Of a stretch of DNA of 64,000 bases, positions 43,088 through 53,255 are shown piece after piece. Numbering within the stretch: position 1 is the stretch's first letter; every line of letters starts with the position of its first letter. The notes under the pieces are model-generated. The model saw only the letters and a list, made by a program, of their open reading frames with translations, did not search any database and was not told where the DNA came from. The position numbers and the translations under genes are program-made. This stretch comes from Branchipolynoe longqiensis (Eukaryota; Annelida; Polychaeta; Phyllodocida; Polynoidae), in contig CM059190.1 of NCBI GenBank assembly GCA_030323885.1, positions 104,945,856 through 105,009,855 on the forward strand, given 5' to 3'.

Positions 43088-43550
43088 AATAAAAACCAGG
43101 AAGCCCCCTCTCAGCTGCTCCACAAGGGGGCATGTGATATGTTATGGTCCACCAGCTGGACAGCCCATGACAGGTAACCCCCTGCCAGAAATCAGCCAGA
43201 TAACATCGAATCCAAACATAAACCAACCACCTATTACGTACAAGCCTATAATGTGTAAATAGAGTAGGCTAGTCTAGAAGTAAGTGTAGGAAAAAAATAA
43301 AAGAGGGAAAATTCTTGGCAAGAAAATCCAAAAAAAATAACATAGATCACTAACCACAAACCATAACTTTAAGAAACATAGACCGATAACTGCACAGCAT
43401 TAAAAACAAGCTCAATCATCCGAGCTTATATGTTATGGACAGCATAAACATCACATCAACAACAACAAAAAAGTGATTACTGGAAAATGGCGGCAAGATA
43501 GAAAACACTTGCAGCGTGTATATTGAATTAGAGACCATTAAAGTCATAAG
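43088..43550 (+). mobile_element. Possible LINE 3' untranslated region
   Basis: A-rich sequence with several AAAAAATAA stretches and GGAAAATGGCGGCAAGATAG near its end. It follows the RT fragment without a visible boundary, and no tail repeat was found. Confidence 0.35.
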
Positions 43551-43554
43551 GTCA

Positions 43555-44240
43555 GGGTCGATTATAATCACATGTATATAACCATCTATAACCTGATATC
43601 ACCTTAGATGGTGCTAGGACGTAAAACAACAACAAACAAACGTAATAGACCCTTTCCACAGAGCTCCTATAATTAACATTTGTTGTTGATTATAATCACA
43701 TATATATAACCATCTATAACCAGGTTATGATGTCATAATAGACCCTTTCCACAGAGCTCCTACAATTAACATTTGTTGTTGATTATAATCATGTGTATAT
43801 AACCATCTATGACCAGGTTATGATGGCATAATAGACCCTTTCCACAGAGCTCCTATAATTAACATCAGTTGTTGATTATAATCACATATATATAACCATC
43901 TATAACCAGGTTATGATGGCGTAATAGATCCTTTCCACAGAGCTCCTTCAATTAACATCAGTTGTTGATTATAATCACATGTATATAACCATCTATAACC
44001 AGGTTATGATGGTGTAATAGACCCTTTCCACAGAGCTCCTACAATTAACATTTGTTGTTGATTATAATCACATATATATATAACTATCTATAACCAGGTT
44101 ATGATGGCATAATAGACCCTTTCCACAGAGATCCTACAATTAACATTAATTGTCGATTATAATCACTTAACCATCTATAACCAGCTTATGTGGTATAATA
44201 GACACTTTGCACAGAGCTCTTACAATTAACATTAGTTGTA
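43555..44240. repeat. ~95-bp tandem repeat
   Basis: Seven units with GATTATAATCACATATATAT, AACCATCTATAACCAGGTTA, ATAGACCCTTTCCACAGAGC and TCCTACAATTAACATT. In the first unit the segment after CTATAACC is replaced by a SINE-A tail (43,590-43,640). Confidence 0.87.
43590..43640 (+). mobile_element. Solo SINE-A 3' tail in satellite
   Basis: CTGATATCACCTTAGATGGT, GCTAGGACGTAAAACAACAA, CAAACAAAC, placed within a 95-bp monomer. Confidence 0.78.
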
Positions 44241-44689
44241 AATGTGTAATGCCTTTAGTGTACAGAGCCTTAAAATGAATGATCCTCTCCTAGTGAGGGC
44301 ACTCTGTTAAATTTACATTATTAATATTTTTAATTTGGTGCAACATTCTCATTTGAATAGGTATTACAACATAATATTTCCAAATGTGGGAATAAACAAC
44401 TAAATGAAAAAAAATGAGAGGTGTATCCTGAGTTGAGAATCTTTGTGTATATCTATATATTAAAAAGTTATTGACCAATATGGAGTTTGACCCTAAGGGC
44501 CTTTCAGGCAAGTATTGACCAGGTGATGGGCAAAGTCGACGTGCACACCAGAGGCTGTAAGGATTCAAATTTCATGATATGGCTACAAAGTATTTATTAA
44601 ATGACTTCTAGCTTATAAAACATAGAAATTTGGATTAGCAGAAATATACATTTTCAATGTACTTTTCAGTAGCGGTTGGAGTACAACTG

Positions 44690-44835
44690 CTATTGGTGTT
44701 AATTGGAAAAGCTGCCGTAGATGGCGCCACCATGCACACTTTAGCTGCAGTCACATAGAGTACACATCTGATAAATGCACATGTAAACCAAATATTTATA
44801 TTCGCGTAATGCATTATACAGCACATATGAGATGG
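44690..44835. repeat. Dispersed repeat shared with 51.5-52.0 kb
   Basis: CCGTAGATGGCGCCACCATG, then TATTTATATTCGCGTAATGC and ATTATACAGCACATATGA, resemble GGTGGCGCCAC and TTTATACTCGCATAATACAC blocks at 51.2-51.9 kb. Confidence 0.55.
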
Positions 44836-44849
44836 GAGGACTGAGTTGA

Positions 44850-45045
44850 ATGCTCGCTTCCAATTTTGGCTAGTTTCAAATTGTGGGTACGAACCATGGC
44901 TGAATCAAATCGCTGACTTGGCTATTTATACTTGTCGAAAACTAGCCTGGCACTTGGCATTACCAGAATAGGGCAAGGATCAGTGGAATGAGGAAGACAA
45001 ATTTCCCGTGATTGGAATTTCCCCCGCTTAATCAATCAATGTAAT
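44850..45045 (+). mobile_element. SINE-A with second tail type
   Basis: Decayed head ATTGTGGGTACGAACCATGG; middle ACTTGTCGAAAACTAGCCTG and AGAATAGGGCAAGGATCAGT; tail GGAATTTCCCCCGCTTAATC and AATCAATG. Confidence 0.72.
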
Positions 45046-45109
45046 ATAAAATAGAAAAAAGAAATGAACATGCTATCTACAACTAGTAAATAAAGCTTGC
45101 TAATATGTT

Positions 45110-45674
45110 GTCATATGGCATGGACGTATGCCATATGTCCATGCATGGACATATGGCATACCATAGAATTATGGTATCGAAGTAGAGGAAGTATCAGTCT
45201 GAGGGAATATATCAATCTATTATAGGTGTATTATTGATTATGTAATTGTCTTGTAATTGTAATTGTTATCTACTCTAATTGTAATTGTGCTGATTATGTC
45301 AACTAACTAAGCTAACATCCAACTGCTATTTGAGCTCCTTGAGGGAGGCAGTGAGCGACCTGGGGGGCGAACTGGTCTGCTACTAGGCAGGCACCTTTTT
45401 GTTTCCCACTTCTCCCTCCAGGTGCTGCTGCCATCATTCTGCATCCCCCAATTTCCTCACCGAGTTTTGCTTTAATAAACTGTAACGGAGGGTCTTTTGG
45501 CCCAGCCAGAGTGATGGACTCGCTCCAATCATATTGTCTGTCTTGGTTATTATGGAATATATTAATAATATCAATGTTATCTGTCTGGACAGCTCCCAGG
45601 GTATTACAGAATTGTGTTATCAACTCCACTTAGGAGAGACCAGGAAGGAAAGGGCCAAACATGGCCTATCACAT
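45110..45674 (+). mobile_element. Possible LTR with primer-binding site
   Basis: The segment opens with TG (TGTCATATGG) and ends ...TATCACA. It contains TTTAATAAACTG (AATAAA at about 45,471), as an R region would. Directly after it, TGGTGCCGTGACCAGGAG (45,675-45,692) starts with TGG and looks like a tRNA-complementary primer site of an LTR retrotransposon. No gag/pol coding follows and no second LTR was found. Confidence 0.4.
45126..45161. repeat. Perfect 36-bp palindrome
   Basis: The right 18 bases are the exact reverse complement of the left 18 (GTATGCCATATGTCCATG) with no spacer. It lies at the start of the LTR-like segment. Confidence 0.95.
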
Positions 45675-45817
45675 TGGTGCCGTGACCAGGAGATTATTAT
45701 TATTGTTGTTATTATGGTCCTACCTAGTACAGCTGGTGACCTGTTTCTCTCCAGTGTCCACCCCCTGGTGGCGAGACGCGGTACTCATTGTAGGAATGGC
45801 ACTCACCTGAAATGATG

Positions 45818-45895
45818 TTAAAGTTACATAATCGGAGGAAAGTATAACATCTTCTAAACCAAAGAATTTGCATACACTTGATCCTACAAATCTAA
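45818..45895 (-). mobile_element. TTAA-MITE fragment
   Basis: TTAAAGTTACATAATCGGAG, then CTAAACCAAAGAATTTGCAT and ACTTGATCCTACAAATCTAA match one MITE end. The rest is absent. Confidence 0.65.
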
Positions 45896-45904
45896 TTTTA
45901 CCAC

Positions 45905-46170
45905 CACCATAATCATCATCATCAATCCCTTAACCGTGAGGGTCGTTGGGGCACCACAGATGACCTTGCAACTAGTTTTCGCTTTCCGCTGTTCTCCACC
46001 ACACTCTGGGCTGGTGGGACTTGCCGAACTCCAGGCCTCTCCATTCCTTGATGTTGTCTTCCCACCTCTTCCTTTGCCCCATTGTCATCGTTTCCCTTTC
46101 AGTGTATCTTGCAAAATGATTTTTGCCAGACCTGATGAATGAGAAATATGGCCATATCACTGAAATTTGC
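45905..46170 (-). pseudogene. LINE 3' end with GAT tail
   Basis: On the minus strand, codes GQRKRWEDNIKEWRGLEFGK, then WWRTAESEN and stop, a C-terminal motif of non-LTR polyproteins. The 3' tail is (GATGAT)n at 45,905-45,925. Only the last ~260 bp remain. This copy gives the uninterrupted sequence for the one split at 17.43 kb. Confidence 0.75.
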
Positions 46171-46199
46171 ATCTTTTGTATCATCAATAGATCTCTGTG

Positions 46200-46655
46200 T
46201 GGTCGAATTACCAATACAAAACAAGTGCATTGCAAACAAATTATACTTGGTCGCGTTTGACTATGTTATCACAGTTAGGTGAGCATGGATTTGTTAGTAA
46301 GTCACACAGAGAGCGAGTTGCTAAGTACACATGCACCCTCTCTCCCCATGAATTGTGGAATGTTGTTGCCCTGTGCATATACATGTATATATAGCATGGT
46401 ATTTCCATCGCTCTGCAGGATACCGCTGTAGCAGATTGATCTCAAGCTGGTTGAAGCTGTGAAATAGTTGAGTCCGGCTTGGGATGGGTCTCTGATAGCC
46501 AAGTCATGTAACCTGAACAGCGGAAAGACCGCGTTAATTATTCAGTTCACTGCCAACACATTCCGCTTTTTGCTACGCCAACTCAACACCAACTACGTAG
46601 TTCATCACATATTACGTCCATTCTGGCACACACTCTGGGTGCTACTCATCTGGGA
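46200..46655. other. No recognisable feature
   Basis: Ordinary composition, no repeat family recognised and no convincing exon. A small hydrophilic frame at 46,468-46,662 has no known domain. Confidence 0.35.
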
Positions 46656-46658
46656 GAA

Positions 46659-46840
46659 GTAACAGTCCCCGCGGCAAACTTGTGATTGCTTCATTAGCAC
46701 ACTCAGAGATTGTGGAGTATTAGACGAGTACTCAGAACCGGATGTACGCTACTCAGCTGAGACAAGTAGCAGTTCCAGTGGCGAACACGTGACTTCTTAG
46801 TTAGCAAACCCAGAGATTGTGGAGTATTAGATGAGTACAG
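46659..46840. repeat. Two-copy tandem duplication, 106-bp period
   Basis: AGTAACAGTCCCCGCGGCAA / AGTAGCAGTTCCAGTGGCGA and CAGAGATTGTGGAGTATTAG recur 106 bp apart. Confidence 0.8.
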
Positions 46841-47164
46841 TCAGAACCCGTAAAAGTGCAAACTAGTCCTGGTAAAACTGATCTAGTTATAACTATAACG
46901 CAAGGAAGCCACACCACACACCATATGTTACTTGTTATTGCTTGTCCACCTAAGTATAGGATTGATATCATATCAAATTCTGCTAACAGGATAACGTCTA
47001 CTAACAGGATAACGTCTTATCCATGCCGTGTAGTAGTTCAAATGACAACTGAAAATATCAAATATATACCCTGTTGTTCCAGAATTTCTGGAGTGTCACC
47101 GCATAATTCTTTCTATTGACTGTTGGAAAAGCTTTATTTATATTAGATTATATTATGCATGTGA

Positions 47165-47775
47165 ATGAATGGAAGAAGACAAGATTAAAACCACAAGAAG
47201 AACAAGAACAATAAAAGGAAGAACAATAAAAGGAAGAACAAGAAAAGGAAGAACAAGAAAAGGAAGAACAAGAAAAGAAAGAACACTGAAAGGAAGAACA
47301 ATGAAAGGAAGAACAATGATGGGAAGAACAATGATGGGAAGAACAATGAAAGGAAGAACAATGAAAGGAAGAACAAGGAAAGGTAACACAAGAATGGGGA
47401 GAACAAGAACAGGGAGAACAAGAACAGGAATAACAAGAAAATGGAGAACAAGAACAGGAAGAACAAGAAAAGGAAGAATAAGAAAAGGAAGAACAATACA
47501 AGGAAGAACAATAAAGAGAGAACAAGAAAGGGAAGAACAAGAAAAGGAAGGGGGGAAATGAAGAAAAAGAACAAGAAAATGAAGAAGAAAAGAAAGAACA
47601 ATGACAAGAAAAGGAAGAACAGAACCAAGAAAATGAAGAACAAGAAAGGGAAAAACAAGAAATGGAAAGGGAAGAGCAAGAAAAGAAAAGGACTAACAAC
47701 AACAAGAAAAGGAAGAACACCAAGAAAAGTAAGAACAACGAGAAAAGGAAGAACAACAACAACAAACAAGAATGA
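47165..47775. repeat. A-rich purine repeat (GGAAGAACAAGAAAA)
   Basis: About 600 bp of 15-bp-like units. Lys/Arg/Thr-rich plus frames and Phe/Leu/Ser minus frames are artefacts. Confidence 0.9.
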
Positions 47776-47779
47776 GAGC

Positions 47780-48040
47780 GATAATAAAAAGAACAAGAAA
47801 CATACAGAAAATAGCATAAATAAAAAAGATGACAAAAAGAAAAAGATTGAGCCCCGAAGAAGCTAAACAACAATACGTTTGATATGAGTAAATAATGGTG
47901 CGGTCCAAGGAAGGCAGTCGGTGTTAGTTTGAGTGTGGCCGGTCAACGGCGAGCATTGACGGTAACCGGGAACGGCGTCCTGCTGGGCATTCTCACGGCG
48001 GGCCGCATTGTGAACATGCCTGCCATACCACTGTACCATA
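47780..48040. other. CpG-richer unique sequence, no gene assigned
   Basis: GGTCAACGGCGAGCATTGAC and GTAACCGGGAACGGCGTCCT. A hydrophobic reading TVTGNGVLLGILTAGRIVNM is discussed under rejected items. Confidence 0.35.
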
Positions 48041-48041
48041 C

Positions 48042-48325
48042 ACGCACACGCGCACGCACACGCGCACGCACACGCACACGCACACGCACACGCACACGCA
48101 CACGCACACGCACACGCACACGCACACGCACACGCACACGCACACGCACACGCACACGCACACGCACACCACTTCTACCTTCCAACCCCTCTGCCATCCT
48201 CTTCCCACCCACCATACACGTGAACCTACTGTCCTGGTGGAGCGTGTGTGCGCGTGTGTGTGCATGTGCGTGCGTGTGTGTGCGTGTGTGCGGATGTGTG
48301 CGTGTGCGTGCGAGTGTGTGCATGC
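48042..48325. repeat. CACACG and GTGTGTGC microsatellites
   Basis: (CACACG)n at 48,042-48,171 and a separate GTGTGTGC tract at 48,243-48,325. The two tracts are complementary in sense and could pair. Confidence 0.92.
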
Positions 48326-48344
48326 CTGTATTTGCTACAACTTA

Positions 48345-48910
48345 AGCCGTGTTCACACGGGCGATGTAAATCGATTTGTAGAAATCGACTTGTATAGCTT
48401 GGGTTAGATTTCGCGTGTGAACGGGCGTCTGAGTCGGATTAGGGCTGAATCGATTCCTGTGATCCGCATATTGTAAACCACTTGTAGAGGTTGATTACTT
48501 AGATCGATTTCTGTGGATCGATTTATTTTGCCCGTGTGAACGCACTGAGGCGGATTAAGGACGTCACACACATGCGCGGTCGATCAAAAGCGCATATTAT
48601 ATAATTTAGTCTATGAAACCGCTAGCTGGGCACAGATATTTTTTCCATCATTTATTTTAATGTTTTCACTGCCCAGCAGAAGTTTTGACCATTCCAAACC
48701 AATACGATTCAGTCCATACATATCTAGGTCGAACCCACTCTCTCGTGGTGACGTCGCCTAACCGAAAACTGGCGCTGGTCAGACTGGACTTGCTCATGCA
48801 CAGATATCGATTTCCAGCCCAAGTACTGCCCGTGTGAACGGGCCGCTAATTCGATTCCTGGTATTCGCCTTGTCTAAATCGATTTATAATTTTCCCGTGT
48901 GAACACGGCT
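48345..48910. mobile_element. Palindromic element 9, TTA target duplication
   Basis: 566 bp, left AGCCGTGTTCACACGGGCGA, right CCCGTGTGAACACGGCT, flanked by TTA (48,342-48,344; 48,911-48,913). Interior words: ATCGATTT, AAATCGA, GTGTGAACG and GATTAGG. Confidence 0.85.
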
Positions 48911-48913
48911 TTA

Positions 48914-49060
48914 GAGACACAATACCTTGAGTAAGACCTAAACCCACATTCCTGCCATTCTTTGGTAGGTATTCTAAGATTGGACCACCTGGGCACCTCG
49001 ATGCGATCAATCCACCTCCACCTACCTGCATATGTGGCATTTCACCTGATTACGGCCATC
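48914..49060 (-). mobile_element. SINE-C fragment
   Basis: ACCTTGAGTAAGACCTAAAC, GATTGGACCACCTGGGCACC, TCGATGCGATCAATCCACCT: diverged complement of the SINE-C head and leader. It begins at the edge of element 9. Confidence 0.6.
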
Positions 49061-49354
49061 CTCGGCGGAATTGCAAGGTTTATCTCCCCCACTTTTTTTT
49101 TTAGGTAACCATATTTTATTCATCTGAATACAAATTTTCTTCAGTGCCGATGTAAAATTCTCATAATGTAAAGCAATATAGAAAAAAAAGGGTTATGGGA
49201 ATTACAGGGACACAGCAGGCAGAGGGTTAACACAAGCAGATAAGGATATCTCCAGCCAGCACACAGGCCAGTGTGGGTGGGTGGGTGTGGGTATGGGGGG
49301 GTTGTCTCTCCCACCTCTATCTGGGGCTGTCAATCATGTATGTGTGGAGCCCTA

Positions 49355-49380
49355 CATCCAATGGGAGGAGAGCCAATCAG
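49355..49380. promoter_or_regulatory. Two CCAAT (NF-Y-like) boxes, 15 bp apart
   Basis: ATCCAATGGG and AGCCAATCAG both fit the NF-Y consensus RRCCAATSRG loosely or well. No gene is visible on either side. Confidence 0.25.
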
Positions 49381-49434
49381 AAGCAGGCTTTTCTACACTC
49401 TCCAGGCAGATATTGTTGTACTACTATATATTAC

Positions 49435-49940
49435 TGTTGTGGGGGTGATGAAAATGGGAATTATTGCGCCTAGAGCGGGACTCGAACCCACATCTCTTTG
49501 CATTCCAGGCCAGTGTGCTAACCATTACACCACCTAGGCTCCCTGATATCAACACACTCCCCACGCCTACCTGTCTATGTGGTTACTTGCCTGAGAGGTC
49601 AGTGCAGACCACTACACTCGTCCCCCTGGAATTGTAAGTCTTGTAATGCTTACAATTACATACAAACAGGCAATACACTAACACATACATACACAGGGTA
49701 GGTTCAACAACCATACAGCGCAAAGCTTGTACAGTATCCTGATCACGGCAACCAGTGTCGTGGGGGCGATGAAAATGGGAAATACTGCGCCTAGAGCGGG
49801 ACTCGAACCCACATCTCTTTGCACTCCGGGCCAGTGTGCTAACCATTACACCACCTAGGCTCCCTGATATCACCACACTCCCCACCCCTACCCGTCTATG
49901 TGGTTACTTGCCTGAGAGGTCAGTGCAGACCACTACACTA
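49435..49940 (-). mobile_element. SINE-C dimer
   Basis: Two minus-strand units. GAGCGGGACTCGAACCCACA, GTGCTAACCATTACACCACC and TAGGCTCCCTGATATC occur near 49,477 and 49,795. Between them lies GGAATTGTAAGTCTTGTAAT and GTAGGTTCAACAACCATACA. Head ends GCCTAGG/TCTAGGC are nearly complementary, so a tRNA-like acceptor stem persists. Confidence 0.85.
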
Positions 49941-49944
49941 CCAA

Positions 49945-50272
49945 ACTGATGATAATTAAAGGATTCATTGATTCTCTACTAAGAATTGAGATGCTGTGTT
50001 GTCAGGTATGTGTGTTGTGTTCTGTGGGACTGTCACTAGAAGTCATGTGTGAGGTGATAACTATCTACCTACAGTAAGGGGAGTAACTATCCTTAACTTG
50101 TACTAACGGCATTCTAATGAGGGTTTACTAAATAATATCTATGAAACACGGTCCAGTAACAATACTAATAATATGTGAAGCATGGTAATGTAATCATACC
50201 AAATTCAGAAACATAGGAAACACGGTAATGTTACAATAACCAGAACTTCATACCGAGTCAAATATTTCCACA
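49945..50272. other. No recognisable feature
   Basis: A/T-rich sequence between a SINE-C dimer and a MITE, with no repeat family or exon recognised. Confidence 0.4.
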
Positions 50273-50275
50273 GTT

Positions 50276-50745
50276 AAAGTTGCACAGTCTGATGCTTTTG
50301 AGCTTCGGCGATTTTTCTGAGATAAATATATTGAATTGATTGTTATAATCTATCTTACTTTAGTTTGCAGTAACTTTTATTTTAAATGATTAACCTTGAG
50401 GATATTTGAGGTGTAAGCATGCAAGATTAATTTCAGCAAGCACGCCAAAACTCTGACACCTTAGGCTTACGCAGAAACAGGTTCTATTAAATTGACTCAG
50501 CATGCCCTTCTATGTGGCAACAAATGCTTAATAAGTGCACCAGTATCTAAGTTAGATATGTAGAATCAAATATAGGTTTGTGTTTTGGTTTTGAAAATTT
50601 TATATTTTCATCGGACTATGCAAGTTTAATCATTTGATTTCAAAGTTACTTCAAACTAAAGTAAGGTTGATTATAACAATCAACTCAATATATTTATCTC
50701 AGAAGATGACAGAAACTCAAATCCACCAGACTAGGCAACCTTAAT
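50276..50745. mobile_element. TTAA-MITE full copy followed by an inverted half copy
   Basis: Full plus copy 50,276-50,632 (GTTAAAGTTGCACAGTCTGA ... CATCGGACTATGCAAGTTTA). A half copy in the opposite sense (50,632-50,745) ends ACTAGGCAACCTTAATTAA. This is the same full-plus-half arrangement as at 7.8 and 14.3 kb. Confidence 0.8.
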
Positions 50746-50892
50746 TAATTCATATCCCGCATGTCACATATATCACGTGTATCATGTATATCACACATAC
50801 ATTATGTAATACGAATATCACATATATCACACATATCATATGTGATGTATAAGCATTATCCAAGTATAAAGATGTGGAAAGGATTATTCTAT

Positions 50893-51216
50893 TATATTGT
50901 TACATTATATTATTATTATATTATTATATTATTATTATAATATTATTATATTATTATTATATTATTATATTGTTATAATAATATTATTATATTATTATAT
51001 TATTATTATATTATTATTATATTATTATTATATTATATCATTATTATATTATTATTATATTATATTATTATATTATTATTATATTATATTATTATTATAT
51101 TATTATATTATTATAATATTATTATATTATTATTATTATATTATTACTATATTATTATTATATTATATTATTATTATATTATTATTATATTATTATTATA
51201 TTATATTATATTATTA
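50893..51216. repeat. ATT/TAT microsatellite
   Basis: Over 320 bp of TATTATTATATTATTA. The Ile/Tyr/Leu frame is an artefact. Confidence 0.95.
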
Positions 51217-51509
51217 GCCAATGGGCACTCGTCATTTATTTGCTCCTTACTCATACAGGGACTGGTGGCGCCACCACTGGCCCGACCATAACTTCCCGCG
51301 TTACCACTGTTACATGCGCCTGGAACCTTTTTGCCATCTCAACCCAGCTTTCATTGTTTGTCTCTTTTGTACTGTAGCTGGTCTTTACATATCGTATATG
51401 TACTATAGTTCAAAGACAAGACGACAAGGGATTTCCTCCACTGCGAGTGACACAGGCCTAACGCAGCAGGGAGAGAGGTGGGTGGATGGTAGTGCCACCG
51501 GTACAGTGT

Positions 51510-51755
51510 GATAGGTTTCCTTCCCTAAATTTATATTTGCATAATACATTATATACCACATATATCTTGTAAATAGTTTGCAACAAAATAGACAGAACAA
51601 ACCATGACACGGTGGCACCACCGATACAGATAGGTAAGTTGGTAGGACAGGAATAGACGATAGGTCCCCTTCTGTACATTTATACTCGCATAATACACTA
51701 TACATCACATATATCATATAAATAGTTTGCCACGAAATAGACAATACAAACAAAG
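51510..51755. repeat. ~150-bp tandem duplication
   Basis: ATTTATATTTGCATAATACA...AGTTTGCAACAAAATAGACA (about 51,530-51,595) and ATTTATACTCGCATAATACA...AGTTTGCCACGAAATAGACA (about 51,680-51,745). Related blocks lie at 44.8 and 52.0 kb. Confidence 0.8.
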
Positions 51756-52091
51756 CAAGACACTTTGTTGAGTCAAGTTTATAAAACACTCTTCTGGCAG
51801 AGGTGTAAATGCCAGTCCCAAAATAATTGTTAAAATGTCAAGGGCGAGTGAAGTAACGATGCTCCAAGTGTAGTTATAATAACGGCCGCAGGTGGCGCCA
51901 CTCACTATAGCATTCCACAGTGAATAGTTGGCTGGCAGCACAGAATAATACAATGCAACAATAGATCGGAACATAATAATTACATCACGTTATTTACTCC
52001 ACATAGTTACCCGCGCATAATTTATTCTAAAACACATATGCCATATATATATGTACAGCATATATATCATGTATGTCATATTCTGTTACCA

Positions 52092-52442
52092 GACGGCATG
52101 ACCGAATGAGTTGAGCGTCTGTCTCCTGTCTTGGGAGATCGGGGTATTCAAACCTGTGGGCTCGTGGGTTCGAACCCTGGTCGAGTCAAACCAATGACAT
52201 AAGAATTGATACTTGTCGCTTTCTAGCCTGGGGCGCTCAGCCTTATTAGGATACCGCAAGGACTGGTTGGCTCAGTGTCAGGATAATGTGACTGAGTGGG
52301 ATATTGGGTTATGGTGCTGGCAGGCTGGTCTCCCAGTGGGGCAGCACTATAAAATCGCAATGAGTGAGCACTGTCACAAGTCAGTACCCGTCCTGATATG
52401 ACCTTAGATGTTGTTAGGACATAAAACAACAACAAACAAACA
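52092..52442 (+). mobile_element. SINE-A, full length, class-II head
   Basis: Head GACGGCATGACCGAATGAGT, long variable region, box B GGGTTCGAACCCTGG; full body; tail GTTGTTAGGACATAAAACAA and CAACAAACAAAC. It is among the best-preserved copies. Confidence 0.9.
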
Positions 52443-52454
52443 CATCATATTCGG

Positions 52455-52705
52455 GTGACAGATCCATGGAAGTCTCCCAGAAGCACCAATGGTAGAAGCA
52501 TTTGAGAGAAGGCTGGATAGACATTGGAGAGGACACCCACAATGATATCACTTCAGGCACCGCCAACCTCCATATGTGTGCAAAAAAAATAAAAAATTAC
52601 CATAACGAGCTGGCATTAGAGGCCCAATAGGGCCTAGATCAGTCAGAAAAGGATGTGAAGTTAATCTGTAAGTTAATCTGTAAGTTAATATGTAAGTTAA
52701 TCTGG
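52455..52705 (+). mobile_element. CR1-group LINE 3' end with TAAGTTAATCTG tail
   Basis: GGTGACAGATCCATGGAAGT, GTAGAAGCATTTGAGAGAAG, GCTGGATAGACATTGGAGAG and GAGCTGGCATTAGAGGCCCA match 16.97-17.19 kb. The end is four imperfect TAAGTTAATCTG units, a CR1-style terminal microsatellite. Coding remains only as scraps. Confidence 0.75.
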
Positions 52706-52708
52706 AAG

Positions 52709-52815
52709 GGAGGGGGTGGGTTTCGCAGTACCCTGGGGGGAGGGGTCGCAGTACCGCTGGGGAGGGGGGGGGGGGGGTCGCAATACCCCTGGGGGCCGGG
52801 GGGGGGGGGGGTCTT
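52709..52815. repeat. G-run minisatellite (GGGTCGCAGTACCCCTGGGGG)
   Basis: Four diverged units of GTCGCAGTACC(C/G)CTGGGG separated by G runs. Confidence 0.8.
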
Positions 52816-52908
52816 GTCGGGGTCTTATTTAGGTTTTTTTAAACCAGATTATATTGTCACCATAATTCGCTAACTCAGAGGCTGACGCGTGTCAGATCGG
52901 GATTAAGG

Positions 52909-52981
52909 TTAGTTGGTTGTTCGAGTTTAAAGTCCTGGCAACATCTAAGGTCATATCATGATGCTTACCGATTTGTGACAG
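52909..52981 (-). mobile_element. SINE-A 3' part, minus
   Basis: GGTTGTTCGAGTTTAAAGTC, CAACATCTAAGGTCATATCA, TACCGATTTGTGACAG; truncated at the point where the AAATCG array begins. Confidence 0.72.
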
Positions 52982-53255
52982 TAAACAAATCGTGAGTAAA
53001 TCGTAAACAAATCGTAGCCAATTCGTGAACACCCGTCAATAAACCGTGAGCAGATCATGAGCAAATCGTGAGCAGATCGTAAGCAAATCGTCAACACATC
53101 GTCAGCAAATTGTAATGTAAATGGTCAACAAACCGTAAGCTAATTGTAAGCTAATCGTAAGAAAAGTTATAAGAAAGGTCGTCATCAAATCGTTAACGAT
53201 CATCAGAGAATCGTTAGAGAATCGTTATCAAGTCGTGAGTGAATCGTGAGAGCAT
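52981..53255. repeat. Degenerate AAATCGTNAGC word array
   Basis: About 25 words such as AAATCGTGAGC, AAATCGTAAGC and GAATCGTTAG with an irregular 10-12 bp spacing. The style resembles the interiors of the palindromic elements, but no terminal inverted repeat was found. Confidence 0.7.

Noticed and set aside
45312..45629. 105-codon minus-strand frame
   Set aside because: It lies antisense within the LTR-like segment and has no recognisable motif.
47950..48040. Possible first transmembrane segment of a GPCR (TGNGVLLGILTAGRIVNM)
   Set aside because: Only one short hydrophobic stretch, no following TM2 or DRY region, and it runs into a CACACG microsatellite. The resemblance is too weak.
51221..51511. 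96-codon frame with a hydrophobic stretch
   Set aside because: It follows an ATT microsatellite and overlaps a dispersed tandem duplication. No domain or start context is recognised.
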